Source: an uncultured Gammaproteobacteria bacterium (GTDB taxonomy: Bacteria; Pseudomonadota; Gammaproteobacteria; HK1). Taken from it: 64,000 bases of DNA. Shown here piece after piece: positions 46,940-54,348 of the stretch (position 1 is the first letter of the stretch; every line of letters starts with the position of its first letter). The notes under the pieces were generated by a model. It worked only from the letters and a program-made list of their open reading frames with translations. It did not search any database and was not told the origin of the DNA. The DNA lies in contig OY282353.1 of assembly GCA_958295465.1 (NCBI GenBank), forward strand, positions 4,331,001 to 4,395,000, given 5' to 3'. A program made the translations under genes and the position numbers.

Positions 46940-47470
46940 TTACTCACGATAACACTCTCTGGAGCCGGAATTTCCAATGTCCGCGCCATGCAAACGCGGC
47001 CAGTGGAGGCGGTTTTTCGGGAGACGGAGGCTCGTGCCTTCCAGCGCGCGATACCACGGTGGAACGGCGACCACCGTGTAGCCGCGGCCGATGACGAGCA
47101 GGCCGGCGTCGAACAACTTGTGCAGATCCGCCCGCAGCAGGATGCCCGCGCCGGTATCGTTTTCGGATCGCCAGTCGGCCACGTGCGCCGCCTCCAGGGC
47201 CGGCTCCGCGTCGCATCCGGTGATGGCGCAACGGCCTTCGTAGGCGAGAAGCAGCGTCTGGCGAAACGCATCCTGCCTCGGCCTCCGCTCGTGCCCGGTC
47301 TTCTTCGCCTCGGCGACCGGGGTGTTGACGTCCTCCCCCTGGGCTTCCAGCCAGCGCGCCACGTCGAAAGGGCGTTCCGAGCCGGCGTAGCCGTACTTGC
47401 GGAGGGAGGCGGCGATCGATCCCGCGTTCTCCGTGGCGACGACGTCACTGAGACGTTTCGGCGGAGTCAT
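46940..47470 (-). CDS. Stand-alone HNH endonuclease embedded in the type IV operon
   Basis: A 176-residue protein with a C-terminal HNH_2-type domain. GRCAITGCDAEPALEAAHV holds Cys81, Cys86 and the catalytic-type His96; LLRADLHKLFDAGLLVI holds Asp115 and His117. The Asn that usually precedes GLLLR is Ala here (GAGILLRADLH), so the middle ligand may be Asn104 or be missing. The N-terminal 60 residues (helical, PFDVARWLEAQGEDVN) are unassigned. The ATG lies 26 nt inside the csf2 end, a translational-coupling overlap. It would add DNA cleavage to a system that normally lacks nuclease activity. A host toxin or passenger gene is the alternative. Confidence 0.85.
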   Translation of the reverse strand: MTPPKRLSDVVATENAGSIAASLRKYGYAGSERPFDVARWLEAQGEDVNTPVAEAKKTGHERRPRQDAFRQTLLLAYEGRCAITGCDAEPALEAAHVADWRSENDTGAGILLRADLHKLFDAGLLVIGRGYTVVAVPPWYRALEGTSLRLPKNRLHWPRLHGADIGNSGSRECYRE

Positions 47471-48503
47471 TCCAGACTTTCAGCCATGCTTCGGGCCTGC
47501 CGCTCAGGCTCAGGCTGCTTTCGTCTTCGTCCCATCGATCCGGATCGATGGTCACGGCGCCCACCGGATGCGCGGAGGCCCCCTGGATCCGCTTGACCTG
47601 GTACTCCACGCAGACCTGCCCGCAGCCGTGCGCCCGGTGGGCGCCGAATCGAGGGTCCTCCGCGAACCGCGCCAGACCCGCCATGAAGATGGCCAACTGG
47701 CGTTGCGACACGTTCTTGAGGAACATCCGGTGGTTCAGCACCGTGCCGGACGGGATCGCCTCGTAGCCCGGAAGCGGAAGCAGCAGCGAGACGTCGCTCC
47801 CGATGATTTCCGATTGCTCGCCCCTGGCCTTCCGGACCGCCTGTTTCGCCTCCTCCAGGCTCCGCTCGAGCTCCGCGGTGTCCTCCGCCCTGCCCGCTTT
47901 CTTTTTCTGTGCGATTTGTCGTTTGATGTTCTTGGCTTCCGCCTCCTTCCGGCTGCGGGTGCGGTTGGCCTCCAATCCCTTCAGGACCTTGTCGATTTCG
48001 TCCGCGTCCAGGACTTCGAGGAGGACGGGATCCATCGTCGCATCCCTGCGGACCCCCTTGAGGACGATCGGTTCGATCTGCTCGGGGGGAATGGCGGCGC
48101 CGACGTCGAGGCGGCTGTGGATCCAGCCGATTCGGGAGCTTCCCGCACCGAACAGATCCATGAACGGCTCGGCTTCGAGGAATTCGACACGCTTCCGCAA
48201 ACCGACGCGTTCCTCGTCCGAGCTGCCCTTCACTCCGCCGACCTTCAATTCGAGGTAACGTTCGTAGTCGACCGGTTGCTTTCGAGCCGCTTCGCGTTCC
48301 AGGTAAACGTCCGCGCAGGCGTGGCGAAGCTTCCCTCGAATGGTGCTGCCAGAGACGAACACGGTGGACATCGGCCCGGAAGCAGTCGGAATCGTCATCT
48401 TCGGGAGCTTCGATCTTCTGTCTCTCCGATCCTGGTGGTCCGGCGGGGAATAGGCGAGTGGCTGTCGCGTGGTGATCGTGCCCGTGAACAGGTAGGTCTC
48501 CAT
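47445..48503 (-). CDS. csf2: Csf2, Cas7-like backbone subunit of a type IV CRISPR effector
   Basis: A 352-residue RAMP protein. The start METYLFTGTITTRQPLAYSP and the loop VFVSGSTIRGKLRHACADVY are typical of Csf2/Cas7-like proteins (x-P/S-G-S-T-I-R-G-K). A long Lys/Glu-rich helical insertion (about 180-230) may be the thumb. GLARFAEDPRFGAHRAHGCG and the following Cys/Val strand form the C-terminal RRM part. Copies polymerise along the crRNA. It begins 12 nt after the cas6 stop and overlaps the HNH gene by 26 nt. Confidence 0.85.
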   Translation of the reverse strand: METYLFTGTITTRQPLAYSPPDHQDRRDRRSKLPKMTIPTASGPMSTVFVSGSTIRGKLRHACADVYLEREAARKQPVDYERYLELKVGGVKGSSDEERVGLRKRVEFLEAEPFMDLFGAGSSRIGWIHSRLDVGAAIPPEQIEPIVLKGVRRDATMDPVLLEVLDADEIDKVLKGLEANRTRSRKEAEAKNIKRQIAQKKKAGRAEDTAELERSLEEAKQAVRKARGEQSEIIGSDVSLLLPLPGYEAIPSGTVLNHRMFLKNVSQRQLAIFMAGLARFAEDPRFGAHRAHGCGQVCVEYQVKRIQGASAHPVGAVTIDPDRWDEDESSLSLSGRPEAWLKVWNDSAETSQ

Positions 48504-48515
48504 CGGCGGCGGCCC

Positions 48516-49073
48516 TCATGCTTCCCGGAGCACGATCATACCGCAGCCCCATGCCCGGCCCTGTCCGAGCCCCCGGATGTACGCATCGGTGAACTTCCCG
48601 GGCTCCGCGACCCGGATCGGCGCCCGGTAGATGCAGGCATTGAAGGCGAAGGGGGTCTTCGCCTCTTCCAGCCGGACGCGCTCCACCCGCATCTCGGGGT
48701 CCGACAGCAGGTCGAAGCCGTTCTCGCGTCCCCGCGCGCGGATCCAGCGCAGCCTGAGCGAGTCCTTGGAGCGGCCGGCGCCGATGCTGCGCCGCCTGCC
48801 GTCCGTCTTGACCGAGGGCATTGCCCGCAGGGTCATTTGAAAGCGCTGTCCCTCGGCGAAGCGCGTCCTCACGTCGCGGGAGCGGACGAGAACGACGTGC
48901 AGGCCGCCGGTGACCGCGAACGGCGCGAACAGGAAATCCCGGACGCCGTCCTTCGCGAGCGCTTCGTAGATCAACCGGTGGACGTGGTAGCCGTCGTCGG
49001 CGACGAGGCGCACGACCCGATCCCGCTCGAAGGCGTCCGATCGGCCGGAAGGGATGGACTCGGCCCAGGTCAT
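48516..49073 (-). CDS. Cas6-like pre-crRNA endoribonuclease (Cas6e/Csf5 type)
   Basis: A 185-residue protein beginning MTWAESIPSGRSDAF and containing ADDGYHVHRLIYEAL, where Tyr29 and His30/His32 resemble the Tyr/His active site of Cas6e-type enzymes. The C-terminal Gly-rich loop GLGQGRAWGCGMIVL is the RAMP signature. It should cut within the repeat at the base of the GCCCCT/AGGGGC stem. ATG 49073 has no good ribosome site of its own; it overlaps the stop of a 46-codon frame (ATGA) that starts with a strong ribosome site at 49210. At 185 residues it is shorter than most relatives. Confidence 0.78.
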   Translation of the reverse strand: MTWAESIPSGRSDAFERDRVVRLVADDGYHVHRLIYEALAKDGVRDFLFAPFAVTGGLHVVLVRSRDVRTRFAEGQRFQMTLRAMPSVKTDGRRRSIGAGRSKDSLRLRWIRARGRENGFDLLSDPEMRVERVRLEEAKTPFAFNACIYRAPIRVAEPGKFTDAYIRGLGQGRAWGCGMIVLREA

Positions 49074-49210
49074 GACCGGGCGCAGTCGTCCCGGCCGCGG
49101 CTCCTCCGGTGCGGTCCACCGGCGTCCCGGTATGCCGGACCATGGACGGACGGACCGGCCGCGGGCACGTTTCCCGGTTCCCCTTCGGCGCAGTAAAGAC
49201 GGACGTACAT
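49070..49210 (-). CDS. 46-codon leader frame translationally coupled to cas6
   Basis: ATG 49210 follows AGGAGG at 7 nt, the strongest ribosome site in the locus. The frame reads MYVRLYCAEGEPGNVP, then low-complexity Gly/Arg/Pro residues, and ends TGA overlapping the cas6 ATG. MYVRL resembles the usual first strand of Cas6 proteins, so the original cas6 start may be here, with an insertion or frameshift separating it from MTWAES. It may alternatively be a leader peptide. No homology is claimed. Confidence 0.45.
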   Translation of the reverse strand: MYVRLYCAEGEPGNVPAAGPSVHGPAYRDAGGPHRRSRGRDDCARS

Positions 49211-49281
49211 GGACTCGCCTCCTGCCACCGCATTCGATGGCTCGGGTGAGTGGCCTCACAAGGATCTCGCAGGGCCGCTTG

Positions 49282-49566
49282 TCATGCACCACCAAGCCGG
49301 CGGAAGACCGCCGCGACGTCGGCCGGGTCGCTGTCGGGGGGCTGAAAGAAGAGGACGTCCCGTTTGTTTCCCTCGTCCTGTTCGAGCGCGGTCAGTGCCT
49401 GCTGGACGAGGGCGGTCTTGCCGATACGGCGCCGGCCGCGTATCGCTCCGAAGAACCAGCGCCTGCCGCGCAGGATCTCGAACAGGCGGCCCAGCTCGTC
49501 CCGCCGCCCGTAGAATCCCCAGTCGTTCGATCCGGCCATGAGCCGGAAGATAATTATTTGTTCCAT
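49282..49566 (-). pseudogene. N-terminal fragment of a P-loop ATPase
   Basis: A 94-residue frame: NDWGFYGRRDELGRLFEILR, then FFGAIRGRRRIGKTALVQQA with the P-loop RGRRRIGKT. This matches the first tenth to quarter of archaeal-type STAND/AAA ATPases, which run to 400-500 residues with a Walker B further on. It ends abruptly at a stop 72 bp upstream of the cas leader frame, in the same orientation. It is probably truncated where the CRISPR locus joined the chromosome. Local sequence around its start (49535-49680) is less GC-rich than the window. Confidence 0.65.
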
Positions 49567-49673
49567 ACAATACGAGCCATCATCGGCATCCGCCCGTCAC
49601 CGAGAATCCGCAAATGCGACGCAACCTCGACTCTCCCTAACTCAAGCCGCGCACCTCTCCCTACCATCACCTG

Positions 49674-49997
49674 GTGATTGCCGGCTCCGACTATTTCATC
49701 GCCGGCATCGTGGCGGCGGACATCCCGGGCGGGGACGCGCTCATCGGCAGGGTCGAGGAGGAAACCGACCTCATCATGCGCACCATCGGGAAGATCCTCT
49801 CGGATCACGGCGTGGGCATGGCGGATCTGGTGCGCGTCGACGTCCACCTGACGGACCTCGACGAGATCCACGTCATGGACCGCGCCTACCGCCGCCATCT
49901 GGATCCGAACGCGATGCCCACCCGCACCACGACCCAGTCGGCGAAGCTCTACGGCGGCAGCCGGGTCGAGATCACCTGCATGGCGCGGCGCCGCTGA
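49674..49997 (+). CDS. RidA family protein, 5' end degraded
   Basis: 107 residues from GTG 49674. SDYFIAGIVAADIPGGDALI, LVRVDVHLTDLDEIHVMDRA, MPTRTTTQSAKLYGGSRVEI and the final TCMARR follow the RidA/YjgF fold. In-frame sequence upstream (SPYHHL) continues the family pattern back towards the usual YSHAV start, but a TAA lies 13 codons before the GTG and there is no ATG. The gene is therefore either started from a weak codon or is a pseudogene that lost its first roughly 20 residues. A complete RidA paralogue is at 11616-12014. Confidence 0.7.
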   Translation: MIAGSDYFIAGIVAADIPGGDALIGRVEEETDLIMRTIGKILSDHGVGMADLVRVDVHLTDLDEIHVMDRAYRRHLDPNAMPTRTTTQSAKLYGGSRVEITCMARRR

Positions 49998-50313
49998 CGG
50001 CGGAGCCGTCCTTGCCCTCGACGAGGGGTTCAGCCGCTCCGGGCGCCGGCAAGGTCGTGGCGTAGCGCGAACGCCGCGACGGCGCACCGGATCGGGGACG
50101 ACCTCATGACCCGCTCCTCCATGGCGGGTGGGTATGGCGCCCCGGAAAGCACGTTCCCGGGCCGTGGACGACGCCGGCCGGCGGGGCACGGCGTTCCGGG
50201 CCCGGGGTCTCGGGACGCGAGTCGCGTCATGCGGGCATTGTCAATCGGGGGCGCGGCAAGCAACCATGGGTTCGAAGCCGCTACAGGCACGACCGGGTGG
50301 AGGACGGAACCGA
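49998..50313. other. Gene-free interval upstream of the second TauD gene
   Basis: 316 bp with no convincing frame, RNA or promoter. The end provides the GGAGGACGG ribosome site of the dioxygenase gene. Low-complexity GC-rich sequence otherwise. Confidence 0.4.
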
Positions 50314-51195
50314 ATGTCGAAGGACGAGATCCGGATCGTATCCACCGGTGGCCCGCTCGGCGCCGACGCCTGGGGGGTCGCCCTCGAACGCATTTCGGAC
50401 GATGAATTCGAGGTCCTGCACCGGGCCTGGCTCGACCACGACGGCGTGCTGCGCATCCCCGGCCAGTTCGTGCCGGCCGAGACGCTCCTGGCCTTCGCCG
50501 CGCGCTTCGGCGAGCTGGACCTCGCGCCGGTCTCCGCGCAGGGAGACCGCGCGCTCTACCGGCCCGACCTCCCGCACCTGGTCGTCATTTCGAACATCGT
50601 CGAGAACGGCAAGGCGATCGGCGGACTGGGGAGCTACGAGTCGAAGTGGCATACCGACATGTCCTACAACGAGGTGCCGCCGAAAGCCAGCGTCCTGCAG
50701 GCGGTGGAGATCCCGGTCAAGGGCGGGGACACCGGCTACGCCAACATGTACAGGGCCTGGGAGACGCTGCCCGAAGCCACCCGGCGGCGGATCGCCGGGC
50801 TCACCTGCAAGCACGACGCATCGCGCAACAGCGTCGGCGAGGTGCGGCGCGGTTTCAAGACCGTCTACGAACGGCGCGAGGAGGTGCCGGGTGCGGTGCA
50901 TCCGATCGTCTGCACCCATCCGGAGACCGGCCGGAAGTGCCTCTACCTCGGCCGCCGCGACCTGGCCTTCATCCCGCAGCTCCCGCCGGCGGAGAGCGAC
51001 GCCCTGCTCGACGCGCTGTGGGCGCACGCCACCCGAGACGAGCTCACCTGGTACCAGCGCTGGCGCCTCGGCGACGTCGTCATCTGGGACAACCGCTGCA
51101 CCATGCACCGGCGCGATGCGCTCGACCCGAACGAACGCCGGCTGCTCAATCGCGCCCAGGTCAAGGGGGAGCGCCCGATGGCCGCCGCGGCCTGA
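50314..51195 (+). CDS. TauD/TfdA family Fe(II)/2-oxoglutarate dioxygenase
   Basis: A 293-residue dioxygenase. The iron site is SKWHTDMSYNEVPPKASVLQ with distal His in DNRCTMHRRDALDP and the 2-oxoglutarate Arg in RLLNRAQVKGERP. N-terminal ISTGGPLGAD-like IVSTGGPLGADAWGVALERI differs from the 40452-41303 paralogue, so these are separate subfamilies. The substrate is unknown. GGAGGACGG precedes ATG 50314. It points toward the M19-type gene on the opposite strand. Confidence 0.92.
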   Translation: MSKDEIRIVSTGGPLGADAWGVALERISDDEFEVLHRAWLDHDGVLRIPGQFVPAETLLAFAARFGELDLAPVSAQGDRALYRPDLPHLVVISNIVENGKAIGGLGSYESKWHTDMSYNEVPPKASVLQAVEIPVKGGDTGYANMYRAWETLPEATRRRIAGLTCKHDASRNSVGEVRRGFKTVYERREEVPGAVHPIVCTHPETGRKCLYLGRRDLAFIPQLPPAESDALLDALWAHATRDELTWYQRWRLGDVVIWDNRCTMHRRDALDPNERRLLNRAQVKGERPMAAAA

Positions 51196-51266
51196 GCGCC
51201 GCGGGTCATCGGCCGTCGGGGGGACGCTCGCAGGACGACCGGTAGCCCGCGTGCCGGTTCACGCCC

Positions 51267-51407
51267 ATGAGCCCGGCGCCCTTGTCCACCGAGCCCCTGC
51301 CCTTCGCTGACGGCGCCGTCGTGCCGGAGCCCGGCTATCGGCCCCGGCCGGACCCCGGCCGGCTCGAACGCATGACCACCGTGAAGGAGCGCTTCAGCGC
51401 GGCCTGA
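51267..51407 (+). pseudogene. 46-codon frame, possible enzyme C-terminal relic
   Basis: MSPAPLSTEPLPFADGAVVP, then GYRPRPDPGRLERMTTVKER and FSAA before TGA. The composition is protein-like and the end looks like the tail of a metabolic enzyme, but no family could be assigned and there is no ribosome site. Listed as a probable relic. It lies between the TauD gene and the duplicated end of the M19-type gene. Confidence 0.3.
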
Positions 51408-51414
51408 CCGAAGC

Positions 51415-51638
51415 GCGGCGGCGGGTCTTCGTCCTCCGGGCGCATGGCCCGCCGGTCACACGGTCCATTCCCACCTCTTCGGCCGTGCTCCGCCCCCCCC
51501 TTCCGCCGGGCGCGTGGCCTGCCGATCACGCGGCTCACTCGCCCCATACCTCGCCGAGGAAGCACAACCGGTGCTCGCCGAGGATCTTGCGGCGGCGACC
51601 GGCCTTCGTCCTCCGGCGTGGCCTGCCGATCACGCGGC
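51415..51638 (-). repeat. Tandem partial copies of the M19 gene's 3' end
   Basis: About 104 bp downstream of the gene's stop (51639) the sequence GTGGCCTGCCGATCACGCGG and the following GCTCACTCGCCCCATACCTC are repeated at 51515-51555. The copy continues into a diverged version of the last codons (to about 51600). A third, more degenerate block starts near 51418 with GGCGGGTCTTCGTCCTCCGG. The copies would encode GEVWGE-like C-termini without a gene body. Confidence 0.75.
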
Positions 51639-52625
51639 TCACTCGCCCCATACCTCGCCGAGAAAGCGCAGCCAGTTCTCGCCGAGGACCTTGCGGATGC
51701 GGGTCTCGGTCCAGCCGCGGCGGGCCATCGCGGCGGTCAGGTTGGAGAACTCCTCGATGGTGGCCAGCCCTTCGGGCAGGCGCGGCACGCGCGGCGTTCC
51801 AGGCACCAGGAGCCGCCCGTGGCCCTTGTCTCTGCGCAGCCACTCGAAGAAGGATACGTCCTGGTCCTGCGTGAAGTCGGTGCCGATGCCCACCGCGTCC
51901 TCGCCGGCGACGTCGATCACGTACTCGAAGACCTCGACGCATTGCCCTACGGTCGTCCCGTCGCCCCAGGGCAGGAACGGCGGGTAGGTCGCGACGCCGA
52001 TGAAACCGCCCCGCTCCACCACCGCCCGCATCTCGGCGTCGGACTTGTTGCGCGGATGCTCCATGATCCCGGACGGGCAGCAATGGGTATAGGCGACCGG
52101 CTTCGCCGAATGCGCCACCGCGTCCGCGCTCGTCCTCGGGCCGACGTGCGAGAGGTCCACGAGCACCCCGCACCGGTTCATCTCGTCGATCACGTCGCGC
52201 CCGAAGTCCGAGAGCCCCCCGTCACGCGACTCCCAGCATCCGCTACCCACCAGGTTCTGGGTGTTGTAGGTGAGCTGCATCACCCGCACCCCGAGATCCC
52301 GGAACACCTCGACGAACTCGGCCCGGTCCTCGAGCGCGGAGGTGTTCTGCCAGCCCAGGATGATGCCGGTGCGCCCCTCGCGCTTCGCACGCCGGATGTC
52401 GCCGGTGCAGTGCACCTGAACCAGCAGATCCTCGTGCTCGCGAAACCACCGTTTCCACTGCGCGACGTTCTCCATCGTGGCGCGGAACCCTTCCCACACC
52501 GAGCAGGTGCAGTTCGCGGCGGTCACCCCGCCCGCGCGCATCTCCTCGAACACGGACCGGCTCCATCTGGAGATGATCAACCCATCGATCAGGATCGCGT
52601 CCTCGTGCAAGGCAATCGGGTCCAT
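51639..52625 (-). CDS. M19 (membrane dipeptidase) family protein with altered metal ligands
   Basis: A 328-residue TIM-barrel protein related to renal dipeptidase. Family landmarks include LVDLSHVGPRTSADAVAHSA, YTHCCPSGIMEHPRNKSD and GIGTDFTQDQ, and the histidines of those loops are present. The N-terminal HxD zinc motif (normally DGHND) reads DGLIIS and the bridging Glu loop (normally IEG) reads GWQNTS. Two metal ligands are thus changed, and it may not be an ordinary dipeptidase. GGAGG lies 7 nt before ATG 52625. Confidence 0.82.
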   Translation of the reverse strand: MDPIALHEDAILIDGLIISRWSRSVFEEMRAGGVTAANCTCSVWEGFRATMENVAQWKRWFREHEDLLVQVHCTGDIRRAKREGRTGIILGWQNTSALEDRAEFVEVFRDLGVRVMQLTYNTQNLVGSGCWESRDGGLSDFGRDVIDEMNRCGVLVDLSHVGPRTSADAVAHSAKPVAYTHCCPSGIMEHPRNKSDAEMRAVVERGGFIGVATYPPFLPWGDGTTVGQCVEVFEYVIDVAGEDAVGIGTDFTQDQDVSFFEWLRRDKGHGRLLVPGTPRVPRLPEGLATIEEFSNLTAAMARRGWTETRIRKVLGENWLRFLGEVWGE

Positions 52626-53162
52626 CGCATGGCCTCCGTTCGGGCTCCGCTCCACGGGCGGAGAACCTAGCATGGCAAGCATCGGTCATGGACGACGTCA
52701 TCGCGAGCAAGGCGGCTTCCAAGCGCCGAGGATCACGGCAATGCCTGCTGACCCCGAAAACGTCCATTGAATCGCCACGACCGGACGCTCAGGCGGCGGA
52801 AAAGGCCGTGAAATTTCGATGACACGATCATGCTCGGAACGTTAGCGGGAATTGCTGCGAGGATCATGAGTCACTCCCCGGGTGTCGGGCATTTCGGGAA
52901 TACTTGCGTCGGCGGGGCCGCTGACCTGGCAGGATTCATGGCGGCCGGTTACGCTTCCGGCCGCGCGGGGCCCCACCGGCATGCTCGACGGCCCTCCCGG
53001 ACACGGGCGCGGCCGGGTTCGGGCCGAGTGGACCGGGAGCACCCCCGAGCCGTTCGCGGCGCCCGCGGGCACCGGCTGCCGGACGGCTGCGGCCGGGGGC
53101 TCGACCGGGTCGCGACCCGGTAGCGGCGCACCTCTCCGATTCCGAAACCGGACAAGGCCACG
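52626..53162. other. 537-bp divergent intergenic region
   Basis: Lies between the M19-type gene (minus) and the Gfo/Idh gene (plus), so it holds both promoters. No gene is convincing. The stretch 52790-52870 is relatively AT-rich (AAATTTCGATGACACGATCA) and is the likeliest promoter zone, but no clear -35/-10 pair stood out. Confidence 0.4.
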
Positions 53163-54143
53163 ATGCCCGACGACACAGTTCGACCCATTCGTATCGCGAT
53201 GATCGCCACCGGCAGGATCGCCGGCAACGCGCTCGCGCCGGCGATCGAGCGTGCGGCCGGCGCGGAGCTGTGGAGCGTGCTGAGCCGCGATGCCGGGCGC
53301 GCGCGCGATTTCGCCGAGCGCCACCGCGCCGCGTCCCCCGAGCCCGCGTACACCGACCTCGACGCCCTGCTCGCCGACCCCGATCTCGACGCGGTGCTGA
53401 TCGCATCGGCGGACGGGCTGCACGCCGGGCAGTGCATCGCGGCGGCCGACGCCGGCAAGCACGTGTTCTGCGAGAAGCCGATGGCGACCACTGCGGCGGA
53501 CGCGGAACGGATGACCGCGGCCTGCCGCCGCGCCGGGGTCAGGCTCGGCATCGCTTACCACATGCGCTGGCACCGGGGGCACCGGGACCTCGCGGTCGCC
53601 GCGCACGCCGGCCGGTTCGGGGTCCTGCGGCACATGCGCGTGCAGTGGTCGATGCGGGTGCCGGACGATTCGAACTGGCGCGCGCACCCCGAGGTCGGAC
53701 GCTGGTGGGGACTGGCCGCGGTCGGCACCCACTGCCTCGACCAGGTGCGCTGGTACATGCTGCCGTCGTGCGGGGAGATCACCCGCCTCACCCCGCTCGT
53801 CACCCGCAACGCCTTCCGGGGTCCGCACGACGAGACCGCGCTGCTCGCGCTGGAGTTCGAGTCGGGCGCCACCGCGGAGATCTGCACGTCGGTGCTGTTC
53901 GATGCGCCGAAACGCATGGAGGTCTACGGCAGCGACGGCCATGCGTTGTTCGACGACACCCTCGGCCGGTTCGGCACGGGCCGCATCGTGACCCACGAGG
54001 GCGAGCATGCGTTCGAAGCCGCCGACCCCTACACCGGCGAGGTCGAGGACTTCGCGGCCGCGGTACGCGAAGGCCGCGACCCGGAAGTGAACGGGGAGGA
54101 AGGCGCGCGCAACGTGGCGCTCCTCGAAGAGGCCGTCGCCTGA
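53163..54143 (+). CDS. Gfo/Idh/MocA family oxidoreductase
   Basis: A 326-residue NAD(P)-dependent dehydrogenase. The N-terminal Rossmann motif is IRIAMIATGRIAGNALAPAI, a slight variant of GxGxxG, followed by DLDAVLIASADGLHAGQCIA and the signature GKHVFCEKPMATTAADAERM with EKP. The catalytic His region lies in LGIAYHMRWHRGHRD. The C-terminal alpha/beta domain carries LAAVGTHCLDQVRWYM. Members act on sugars, inositols or related compounds; the substrate is unknown. It has no partner on its strand. Confidence 0.92.
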   Translation: MPDDTVRPIRIAMIATGRIAGNALAPAIERAAGAELWSVLSRDAGRARDFAERHRAASPEPAYTDLDALLADPDLDAVLIASADGLHAGQCIAAADAGKHVFCEKPMATTAADAERMTAACRRAGVRLGIAYHMRWHRGHRDLAVAAHAGRFGVLRHMRVQWSMRVPDDSNWRAHPEVGRWWGLAAVGTHCLDQVRWYMLPSCGEITRLTPLVTRNAFRGPHDETALLALEFESGATAEICTSVLFDAPKRMEVYGSDGHALFDDTLGRFGTGRIVTHEGEHAFEAADPYTGEVEDFAAAVREGRDPEVNGEEGARNVALLEEAVA

Positions 54144-54348
54144 GGAACGCCTCCCGCGCCCCGGCGACGCATCGAACACACTGCTTGCGTTCCGCGATCT
54201 CCCAAAACCCGGCGGAGCTGGAACAGCCGCCGGTTGTGAACCCGGGATCGGTGTCGCGGAATCGAAAGCCGGCCGGCGAACGGTTTTTCGTCGTCTTGTC
54301 GAAGATTTCATGGGTAAGGGGGACACCACGCCTCCCGCACGCGCCGCA

